A stretch of 5,915 nucleotides of DNA from Thermococci archaeon (GTDB lineage Archaea > Methanobacteriota_B > Thermococci > Thermococcales > Thermococcaceae), in the NCBI GenBank assembly GCA_003663525.1, contig QMUF01000104.1, forward strand, positions 1 through 5,915, given 5' to 3'. This document shows, one piece after another, positions 1-4,848 of the stretch (position 1 is the stretch's first letter; each line of letters opens with the position of its first letter). The notes under the pieces were generated by a model that worked only from the letters and a program-made list of their open reading frames with translations, was not told where the DNA came from and did no database searches. The translations under genes were made by a program, and so were the position numbers.

Positions 1-28
1 CTGGCTTTATCTCGTATCCCTCATCCAT
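1..28 (-). CDS. 5' end of an unidentified gene (truncated by window edge)
   Basis: An ATG on the minus strand opens a frame reading MDEGYEIKP and running off the left edge. A GGGTG ribosome-binding match lies six bases upstream of the ATG, and a TATA-like box sits about 35 bases upstream, so a real start is likely. The other nearby ATG, at position 24, hits a stop within six codons. Nine residues are too few to identify the product. It points the same way as the methyltransferase operon but has its own promoter-like signals, so it is probably a separate transcription unit. Confidence 0.5.
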
Positions 29-34
29 TTCCTA

Positions 35-68
35 CACCCAGGATAATTTCTATTGTGAAATTTTATAA
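35..68 (-). promoter_or_regulatory. Promoter and ribosome-binding site of the truncated left-edge gene
   Basis: Reading the minus strand, TTATAAAA (68 to 61) is a good archaeal TATA box. Spacing of about 25 bases from its centre puts the transcription start near 39-40. The GGTG at 38-35 is six bases from the ATG at 28, giving a very short leader that is little more than the ribosome site. The TATA box overlaps the left arm of an inverted repeat (63-71/92-100). Positions are inferred by eye. Confidence 0.45.
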
Positions 69-100
69 CTTTTTTGTTAAAAATAAAAACTAAGTTATAA
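63..100. repeat. 9-bp inverted repeat over the left-edge promoter
   Basis: TTATAACTT at 63-71 is repeated as its exact reverse complement AAGTTATAA at 92-100, with a 20-base AT-rich spacer. The left arm covers the TATA box of the truncated gene. The spacing would put two regulator half-sites on nearly the same helix face, but the element may be chance in such AT-rich DNA, since the core TTATAA is self-complementary. Confidence 0.4.
76..90 (-). terminator. Possible T-tract terminator downstream of Trm-G10
   Basis: The minus strand reads two T5 runs separated by one A, about 130 bases past the Trm-G10 stop codon. Archaeal termination commonly uses such oligo-T stretches without a hairpin. Shorter T-rich stretches lie closer to the stop, so the exact end is uncertain. 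Confidence 0.3.
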
Positions 101-216
101 GAAGATGACAATACCTCTATTCAAATGGAAAAGCAAAATCAGGTTAGAACCCTCTAAAAATACATCATACTTGTATCTTGGGGGTATTGGTTTGGAAGTG
201 CCTTTGAATGTGTTTG

Positions 217-1218
217 TTAGTTGCGCATAATGTAGAAATATCTATCCAGAGAAGAGTGAACTCTCTGGTAATATTTCTCCAAAACTTCAAATCCAATTCT
301 TTCAGCTACTTTTTCAGCTTCAAAGCTTGTTGGGAATGCAATGCTTAAGTGACCATCTAGCACTTCGTATATACTTTCTAATGCCTTTTCATAGAGTTCT
401 TCTCTCAGCTTTCCGCCCAGCGTTGCGGAAGTCCCATAGGGAGGGTCTGTGACAATTGCTTCAAATGCTTTGTCTGGAAAAAGTTTCCCTAGTTTAGTGG
501 CATCTCCTTTTTTTAACACATAGTTTTTTATTCCATAATGTTCAAGATTTTGTTTGGCTCCATCTACCATGTCTTTTCGGAGATCAACACCATAAACTTT
601 CAAACCAAGAAGGCCAGCTTCAATAAGTATTCCACCAGTACCCATAAATGGATCGAGAACCTCCTTTTTCGCTCGTGCTAGATTTATCATTGCTCTTGCG
701 AGCCGTGGAGGTAGAGCTATAGGTTTGAAAAATGGTCTTCTATCTGCTTTTCTTTTTTCAAATGATTTGGCCGAGAATGCTTGCTTTCTTATTCCAACCC
801 AGAGTTTTTGCCCGCAATATACTCTGACTAATGTGCCAGGGGTTGTTAGATTTACTTTGAAACCTTGTCTTACTATAATTGCTCCAAGTTCTCTTTCTAG
901 GCTCTCTACATTGTAGCGACAGTTCAACATTGTTTCTCTGTCTACTTTAAAGGTTCCTGCTATGAAGTTTTCCCATTCAAGGTTCTTTGCCTTTAAATAG
1001 AGCTCTTCAAGGTTTTCAGCAGAAAAGAGTAAGGTTCCATACTCATGGGCCATTCCGAGCCTTTTAAGGTAGGAAAAAGCGCTCTCATTCGCTTTTAATG
1101 CCAGAAACAGATAATCTTTTTCAAGGATTGTGAATCCTGGATTACTAAGCTCTAATAAAGCTTTAACCTCTCCTTCAGCCATTTCGGGTAAGTTTCCAAG
1201 AATTTCGGCATAAAGCAA
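217..1218 (-). CDS. tRNA (guanine(10)-N2)-methyltransferase, Trm-G10 type
   Basis: Trm-G10 uses S-adenosylmethionine to methylate N2 of guanosine 10 in tRNA (m2G, and m2,2G in Thermococcales). With the TTG start used here it is 333 residues. Roughly residues 1-150 form the THUMP-type RNA-binding half; residues 160-333 form a Rossmann methyltransferase. Visible motifs are DPFMGTGG at 189-196 (SAM-binding motif I), an acidic motif II around YGVDLR (209-214), and the catalytic TDPPYG at 257-262, the D/N-PP-Y/F signature of exocyclic-amine methylation. I chose TTG at 1218 because GGAGGG (1230-1225) lies exactly six bases upstream and the protein then begins [14 protein letters not shown], as I recall for Pyrococcus homologues. 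The in-frame ATG at 1236 would place that ribosome site inside the gene. It is second in an operon, 23 bases after the PP-loop gene. Identification is firm; the start is likely. Confidence 0.92.
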   Translation of the reverse strand: MLYAEILGNLPEMAEGEVKALLELSNPGFTILEKDYLFLALKANESAFSYLKRLGMAHEYGTLLFSAENLEELYLKAKNLEWENFIAGTFKVDRETMLNCRYNVESLERELGAIIVRQGFKVNLTTPGTLVRVYCGQKLWVGIRKQAFSAKSFEKRKADRRPFFKPIALPPRLARAMINLARAKKEVLDPFMGTGGILIEAGLLGLKVYGVDLRKDMVDGAKQNLEHYGIKNYVLKKGDATKLGKLFPDKAFEAIVTDPPYGTSATLGGKLREELYEKALESIYEVLDGHLSIAFPTSFEAEKVAERIGFEVLEKYYQRVHSSLDRYFYIMRN

Positions 1219-1224
1219 TTTGTT

Positions 1225-1230
1225 CCCTCC
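1225..1230 (-). promoter_or_regulatory. Strong ribosome-binding site selecting the TTG start of Trm-G10
   Basis: GGAGGG on the minus strand, with a six-base AACAAA spacer before TTG at 1218. It matches the 16S rRNA 3' end well and is the main argument for TTG over the upstream ATG at 1236, which has no comparable site. Confidence 0.65.
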
Positions 1231-1241
1231 ATCCATCTGAT

Positions 1242-1982
1242 TCAGTTCTTTAGTATATCTTTAATAAGGGTTTTTGCAATTTCCTCATCTATTGCCCCAG
1301 CTCGTAATTCTCTCAATACTCGTTGAATCCCAAAGCGTTTTAAGATTGGAGCACTCTTGGCTGCATGTTTCCAGAGTGAACAGCCAAATCCAAGGGTGTA
1401 TTTCTCTCCAAGCACTTTTATAGCTTCCCTTTTATCAAGGGCTAAAAAAGCTGGAAAGTTTAAGTTTATTAAATCTCCTTCTTTGTATATCGAGATACTC
1501 CCAACACTAAGCAGATCTCCAGAGGCCACAATTTTTATTCCTTCTTCTCTTGCATGCTCCTTTACAGCGTCCATGATTATAGAGTGACATTTACCGCATA
1601 TAGGGGCTCTCTTCTGTATCTGGGAGTTTGTAACCTCCATATACGCCGGAACTTCAACGAAAACTGCTCCATAACTCCGGGCCCTAAAAAAGACAACATC
1701 TTTCATTTGGGGGAGCTTTACCATTACTGGAACTACATCAAAGCCTGCCCACTTAAGGATTAAAAGTGAGGCTGTGCTATCACTCCCCATTGAAAAAGCT
1801 AAAGCTATTTTTTCGTCAATTTTACTTCTCTCAAATTCTTCTCCGTAGAGCCGGTAGTAAATAAGGGCTTTTAATCTCTCATAGGTCTCTTCGCTAATCT
1901 CTCCTCTGACCTTTTCAAGAGCTTCGAGACTTTGTTGCAAACGGTAAGTTTTAATGAAGTTGCTTTCTACTTTTTCTATCAT
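1242..1982 (-). CDS. PP-loop ATPase-like protein with three candidate Fe-S cysteines
   Basis: This 246-residue protein belongs to the PP-loop (adenine nucleotide alpha hydrolase) superfamily, whose members adenylate a substrate, often a tRNA base, for thiolation or amidation. The PP-loop is SMGSDS at 64-69, a variant of SGGxDS with Met for the first Gly. A CGKC motif (C129, C132) and a later C201 in GFGCS match the CxxC...C layout that holds the catalytic [4Fe-4S] cluster in TtuA and TtcA. Residues ASGD (153-156) sit where family members have ATGH-like motifs. The zinc fingers of TtuA/NcsA are absent, and residues 1-55 look helical. It may belong to the archaeal group annotated as a predicted PP-loop subunit of tRNA thiouridylase, but I cannot confirm this. 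It leads an operon with Trm-G10, supporting a tRNA role by inference. The ATG at 1982 has no ribosome site and sits about 25 bases from a TATA-like box, so the message is probably leaderless. Confidence 0.82.
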   Translation of the reverse strand: MIEKVESNFIKTYRLQQSLEALEKVRGEISEETYERLKALIYYRLYGEEFERSKIDEKIALAFSMGSDSTASLLILKWAGFDVVPVMVKLPQMKDVVFFRARSYGAVFVEVPAYMEVTNSQIQKRAPICGKCHSIIMDAVKEHAREEGIKIVASGDLLSVGSISIYKEGDLINLNFPAFLALDKREAIKVLGEKYTLGFGCSLWKHAAKSAPILKRFGIQRVLRELRAGAIDEEIAKTLIKDILKN

Positions 1983-2003
1983 CGAAGATGATTTGGAAAT
2001 GAG

Positions 2004-2010
2004 TTTTAAA
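2004..2010 (-). promoter_or_regulatory. TATA-like box for the PP-loop/Trm-G10 operon
   Basis: The minus strand reads TTTAAAA here, centred about 25 bases from the ATG at 1982. This is the archaeal TATA-to-start distance and predicts a leaderless or nearly leaderless transcript, in keeping with the missing ribosome site. The preceding bases are not an ideal BRE. Confidence 0.45.
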
Positions 2011-2044
2011 GGGTTTCTATGAGATTTATTAGAGATGGACTTTC

Positions 2045-2089
2045 CAGAAAGGTTAAATTTTTGACGATGTTAATTATTTAGGGTGGGTG
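2045..2089 (+). promoter_or_regulatory. Promoter and ribosome-binding site of the CinA-like gene
   Basis: AGAAAGGTTAAATTT (2045-2059) resembles a purine-rich BRE followed by a TATA-like TTAAATTT. The predicted start is near 2081, giving a leader of about 12 bases. Those bases are GGGTGGGTGGGA; the GGTG at 2082-2085 is seven bases from ATG 2093, which supports that start. It shares the spacer with the oppositely directed PP-loop operon promoter. Confidence 0.45.
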
Positions 2090-2092
2090 GGA

Positions 2093-2848
2093 ATGTTTGC
2101 TGAGATAATAACAATAGGAGATGAACTTTTAACCGGTAACACTGTAGACAGCAACTCTGCTTTTATAGCTCAAAAGTTCACAGAGAAGGGTTATTGGGTG
2201 AGGAGGATAACAACCGTTGGAGATGATGTAGAAGAGATAAAAGCTGTTGTAAGGGAGGTTCTTTCAAGAGAACCAGAGGTTTTGGTTATAGCAGGTGGAT
2301 TAGGGCCAACACATGATGATGTAACAATGCTTGCAGTTGCCAAAGCTCTCAACCTCGAACTAGAACTTAGAGAAGATGTCCTCAAGAGAATTGAAGAATT
2401 CTACTTAGAGCTCTATAAAAAAGGTTTTGTGGATGATCCGAAAATTAATGAAGCACGGAAGAAGATGGCGTACCTTCCAAAAGGGGCTGAGATTCTCAAC
2501 AACACTGTTGGGGCAGCTCCAGGTGCATTTTTAATCTATAAAAACACAAAAATCTTCGTCCTCCCTGGAATGCCAAGAGAAATGAAGGCAATGCTTGAAA
2601 ATGAAGTGTCCCCCAAGCTTGGAAAAGGCAGATTTATTCAGAGAAAAGTTCTTGCAGAGATAACGGATGAATCAAAGCTTGCTCCGGTTTTAGTTGAGGC
2701 ATTGAATAGATTCAACATAAAGATACACTCCTCCCCAAAGGGCTTTGGAAAATACATTGGGATAATACTCTTTGGGGAATCTGAGGATGAAATTGAAAAG
2801 GCTAGAAGATTTATGGAAGAAAGAGGAATAAAATTTGAGGAAGTTTAA
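2093..2848 (+). CDS. CinA N-terminal-domain protein (MoaB/MogA fold, COG1058-type)
   Basis: This 251-residue cytoplasmic protein has the molybdopterin-binding (MoCF) fold of CinA. Motifs in order are IGDELLTGNTVDSN (8-21), GGLGPTHDDVT (68-78) and LPGMPREM (157-164), all characteristic of the family. Bacterial CinA usually adds a C-terminal NMN deamidase domain; it is absent here, as is normal for archaeal members. COG1058 proteins studied elsewhere hydrolyse ADP-ribose-like pyrophosphates, so nucleotide or NAD-metabolite clean-up is likelier than molybdopterin synthesis, but this is inference. I start at ATG 2093 instead of the GTG two codons earlier because only the ATG has a suitably spaced GGTG and a MFAEI-type N-terminus. 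Its TAA overlaps the stop of the convergent pyruvate kinase gene. Confidence 0.88.
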   Translation: MFAEIITIGDELLTGNTVDSNSAFIAQKFTEKGYWVRRITTVGDDVEEIKAVVREVLSREPEVLVIAGGLGPTHDDVTMLAVAKALNLELELREDVLKRIEEFYLELYKKGFVDDPKINEARKKMAYLPKGAEILNNTVGAAPGAFLIYKNTKIFVLPGMPREMKAMLENEVSPKLGKGRFIQRKVLAEITDESKLAPVLVEALNRFNIKIHSSPKGFGKYIGIILFGESEDEIEKARRFMEERGIKFEEV

Positions 2849-4284
2849 GGAATTTGGAAAATACGCATCGTATTTGTTCCTGCAGTCTTTCCTATTGGCT
2901 TTCCTTCTGTTAAGAGGACTGTATCATCTTCTTTGGCTATTCCTAACTCCTTTACTAACATTATTATGTCCTTTTCACTGAACTCCTCTTCCATGCAGAA
3001 TGGGTAAACTCCGTAGGAAAAGGTTAAGCTGTTGCAGACTCTTTCATTATTTGAAAAGGCTAAAATCCACTGTTTTGGTTTAAAACGTGAGATGAGCCTT
3101 GGAGTTAGTCCTGTTCTTGTAGGAGTTAGGATGTATTTTATGTCTATGGCACAGAGTGCATCTATAATGCTTCGTGTTATTGCTTCTTTTATCGTGCTCC
3201 TTTTTGGTAATGAGTCAATCCAAGCGCGTAATCTGGAGTATCCTAGGGATTCTCTATATTCCTCTGTTGTCCTGGCTATTTTAGCCATCATCTCTACTGA
3301 TTCTACAGGGTACTTTCCTATAGCGGTTTCTTCGGAGAGCATTACGGCATCTGTGCCATCGAGTATCGCATTTGCAACGTCTGTGACCTCTGCTCTCTTT
3401 GGTATTCTCTCTGTGGTCATTGAAACGAGCATCTGGGTGGCGGTTATTACAGGCTTCGCAGCCAAGTTGGCCTTTTTTATAAGTTGTTTCTGCATTATGG
3501 GGAGTTTTTCGATTGGCATTTCTACTCCTAGGTCTCCTCTCGCTACCATTATCCCATCAGCAGCATTTAGAATTTCATCAAAGTTTCTCACTGCATCTGG
3601 CCGTTCTATTTTTGCTATTACAAAAGCGTTGCCCTTTTTCTTCTCTAAGAAGCTCTTTACCTTGAGGACATCATAAACAGAGCCTACAAAAGAGAGGCCT
3701 ATAGCATCTATTTCTTGTTCAATGGTGAATTCTATTATATCAAAGTCTCTTGGGGTAACAGCTTCTATCGGAAGGTTTGCTTTGGGTATATTAATTCCTT
3801 TATGAGAGAAAAGAATTCCTCCATTGGTCACTAGACATTCAACCTCGTCCTTTCCCACTTTATCGACCTTTAGTCCAATATAACCATCACTTAGGTATAT
3901 AACATCTCCTTTCGAGACCAGTTTGGGAAAAGCCTTGTATTCAACTGGGATTGTGGTTTTATCTCCTTCAACCTCTTTGGTTGTAAGCATAACTTTATCT
4001 CCCTTTTTTAAGGTTACAGAGTCTCCTTTTATCTTTCCAACTCGCATCTTTAATCCTGGCAGGTCTCCCAAAATTGCAACCCTTTTTTCCAATTTCTCGG
4101 CAGTTTTTCTTATCAGCTCAATGGTCTTTGTGTGTTCCTCAAGGGTTCCATGGGAAAAATTTATCCTCGCAACGCTCATTCCAGCTTTTATCATCTTTTC
4201 TATAGCTCCCTTATGCCTTGAAGACGGGCCAATTGTGGCAATTATTTTTGTTTTGTGAGCGGGAAGCTCCATTTCTCTCACCAT
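2845..4284 (-). CDS. pyk: Pyruvate kinase
   Basis: It transfers phosphate from phosphoenolpyruvate to ADP, making pyruvate and ATP, the last step of glycolysis. The 479-residue length is normal. Visible: TKIIATIGPSS (12-22); RINFSHG (40-46); the lid B domain, about 75-170; the active-site stretch IAKIERPDAV (223-232) with catalytic Lys225 and metal ligand Glu227; GDLGVEMP (250-257) with metal ligand Asp251; TATQM (281-285) with Thr283; and a C-terminal domain from about 340. In GDLPGLKMRVG (73-83) Lys79 sits where K+-dependent enzymes have Glu117 (rabbit numbering), predicting K+-independent catalysis. ATG 4284 has GGAG four bases upstream; a TTG at 4302 only extends the frame, and ATG 4272 is a possible shorter start. 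The spacer lacks a visible TATCAC-N5-GTGATA motif, the Thermococcales glycolytic regulator site. It converges stop-on-stop with the CinA-like gene. Confidence 0.96.
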   Translation of the reverse strand: MVREMELPAHKTKIIATIGPSSRHKGAIEKMIKAGMSVARINFSHGTLEEHTKTIELIRKTAEKLEKRVAILGDLPGLKMRVGKIKGDSVTLKKGDKVMLTTKEVEGDKTTIPVEYKAFPKLVSKGDVIYLSDGYIGLKVDKVGKDEVECLVTNGGILFSHKGINIPKANLPIEAVTPRDFDIIEFTIEQEIDAIGLSFVGSVYDVLKVKSFLEKKKGNAFVIAKIERPDAVRNFDEILNAADGIMVARGDLGVEMPIEKLPIMQKQLIKKANLAAKPVITATQMLVSMTTERIPKRAEVTDVANAILDGTDAVMLSEETAIGKYPVESVEMMAKIARTTEEYRESLGYSRLRAWIDSLPKRSTIKEAITRSIIDALCAIDIKYILTPTRTGLTPRLISRFKPKQWILAFSNNERVCNSLTFSYGVYPFCMEEEFSEKDIIMLVKELGIAKEDDTVLLTEGKPIGKTAGTNTMRIFQIP

Positions 4285-4288
4285 TTTG

Positions 4289-4292
4289 CTCC
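4289..4292 (-). promoter_or_regulatory. Ribosome-binding site of pyruvate kinase
   Basis: GGAG on the minus strand, four bases before ATG 4284. The spacing is tight but usable, and it argues against the upstream TTG at 4302, which would place this site within the reading frame. Confidence 0.5.
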
Positions 4293-4327
4293 TTTCTTTC
4301 AAGATTAATTAACTTTTCTAGAAAATT

Positions 4328-4348
4328 CGAAAATATTTTAAACTTCTG
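4328..4348. promoter_or_regulatory. Candidate bidirectional TATA element between pyk and the 66-residue gene
   Basis: On the plus strand CGAAAA (4328-4333) followed by TATTTTAAA (4334-4342) looks like BRE plus TATA. Its centre is about 25 bases before ATG 4364, predicting a leaderless message for the small gene. On the minus strand the same bases read TTTAAAATA, preceded by GCAGAA, and would start pyk transcripts near 4312 with a leader of about 28 bases containing the GGAG site. A second AT-rich candidate for pyk, TTAATTAA at 4305-4312, would start transcription at the ATG itself and waste the ribosome site. Confidence 0.45.
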
Positions 4349-4363
4349 CATTTACGTATTTTC

Positions 4364-4564
4364 ATGAGAAAAAAGTTGATAACAGCGATTCCTCCAGATG
4401 AGATTCTTAAAATCAAGGAAATCTCCAAAGCTAGGGTTGAGATAAAAATCTTGGAAGCAGAGGCCTATTTTGGGATGCCAAGATGGAGGATAGTTATTGA
4501 TGGAAGTGATGGGGAAGTTGAAAAGTTTATGGGCGTTCTGATGAGATCCAGAGCGGGCGGCTAA
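4364..4564 (+). CDS. Small protein of unknown function (66 residues)
   Basis: I do not recognise this family. The sequence suggests a compact alpha/beta domain: a strand near 3-9, helix 11-20, strand 23-31, strand 41-46 and an amphipathic helix 49-61. There is no signal peptide, membrane span or cysteine. A short motif GMPRWRIVIDG (37-47) may be its conserved core. It is probably a genuine gene: codon use resembles its neighbours, a promoter-like BRE/TATA lies at the expected distance, and its TAA overlaps the stop of the convergent membrane microprotein, leaving no unused space. The absence of any ribosome site fits a leaderless message. It is divergent from pyk and might share its promoter element, but nothing ties it to glycolysis. 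Confidence 0.7.
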   Translation: MRKKLITAIPPDEILKIKEISKARVEIKILEAEAYFGMPRWRIVIDGSDGEVEKFMGVLMRSRAGG

Positions 4565-4728
4565 TAAAGCTCTCCGATATTTTCCTTTTCTTTGAGCTCC
4601 TCTTCTTTTTTCTCAAGATATCTTGAATACCAAGTTGTGAAAATATGAATAAGTAGATAAGCGAATATTACGCTTAGTATGCCCCCGAGGAGTGTTTTAT
4701 CAGTAATTTCTCTTGTAGGGATGGGCAT
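4561..4728 (-). CDS. Single-span membrane microprotein (55 residues), unknown function
   Basis: The frame reads MPIPTREITDKTLLGG, then a hydrophobic span from about 17 to 33 (ILSVIFAYLLIHIFTTW), then a highly charged, probably helical tail ending EKENIGELY. No family is recognised. The tail is rich in Lys and Glu, and a positively charged SRY at 35-37 next to the span suggests that the tail faces the cytoplasm. An excellent ribosome site, GAGGTG (4740-4735), lies six bases before the ATG, which is strong evidence that it is translated. It is last in the minus-strand operon begun by the radical SAM gene and overlaps the preceding small frame by 29 bases. Its TAG overlaps the TAA of the 66-residue gene. 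Confidence 0.72.
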   Translation of the reverse strand: MPIPTREITDKTLLGGILSVIFAYLLIHIFTTWYSRYLEKKEEELKEKENIGELY

Positions 4729-4819
4729 TCTCGCCACCTCTTTTTCTTTCCAAATATCTTTCTACGAGCGTTTTTAAGCCAAAGAGTATAAAAATAACAG
4801 AAACAGAACCAAAACCCAT
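4700..4819 (-). CDS. Probable second membrane microprotein (39 residues; 5' end uncertain)
   Basis: From ATG 4819 the frame encodes MGFGSVSVIFILFGLKTLVE, then RYLERKRGGE and a basic tail ending HPYKRNY. It is one short hydrophobic span followed by a positive, presumably cytoplasmic, tail. A GGGAG site lies ten bases upstream, rather far. The frame stays open further upstream, encoding plausible protein (VNADHLGSLYK) but with no ATG, GTG or TTG. A better-placed ATG at 4848, directly after the radical SAM stop and with GGTG six bases upstream, is one base out of frame. The true gene may therefore start there and be broken by a one-base deletion or sequencing error. The M-x2-G-x3-V spacing near the span faintly recalls OadG-type decarboxylase subunits, which I would not rely on. 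It ends inside the start of the next gene. Confidence 0.5.
   Translation of the reverse strand: MGFGSVSVIFILFGLKTLVERYLERKRGGENAHPYKRNY
4735..4740 (-). promoter_or_regulatory. Strong ribosome-binding site of the 55-residue membrane microprotein
   Basis: GAGGTG on the minus strand, six bases before ATG 4728. It is among the best ribosome-site matches in the window, and it lies inside the preceding small reading frame, implying coupled translation. Confidence 0.65.
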
Positions 4820-4848
4820 TTTGTAGAGACTCCCGAGATGATCTGCAT

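Noticed and set aside
130..170. ATGATGT followed by CTGA on the minus strand, considered as a C/D box guide RNA
   Set aside because: The C box is imperfect, the distance to the D box is too short for a full sRNA, and there is no D'/C' pair. Other TGATGA hits lie in conserved coding sequence.
105..230. A 41-codon plus-strand frame (MTIPLFKWKSKIRLEPSKNT...)
   Set aside because: No ribosome site; the nearest TATA-like box (92-100) is too close to the ATG, and the frame runs into the 3' end of Trm-G10 on the other strand. It may be chance, though I cannot exclude it.
2087..2092. GTG start for the CinA-like protein
   Set aside because: It lies only one base from the nearest GGTG; ATG 2093 has correct spacing and the expected N-terminus.
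3032..3676. A 214-codon open frame on the plus strand, antisense to pyk
   Set aside because: It lies wholly inside a gene with every pyruvate kinase active-site motif; its Ser/Ile/Phe-rich composition is that of a reverse-strand shadow, and it has no promoter or ribosome site.
3923..4258. A 111-codon plus-strand frame antisense to the N-terminal third of pyk
   Set aside because: It is a reverse-strand shadow of conserved pyruvate kinase sequence with no start signals.
4285..4302. TTG-initiated six-residue extension of pyruvate kinase
   Set aside because: The extension encodes the ribosome site itself, and the ATG at 4284 gives the family's usual N-terminus.
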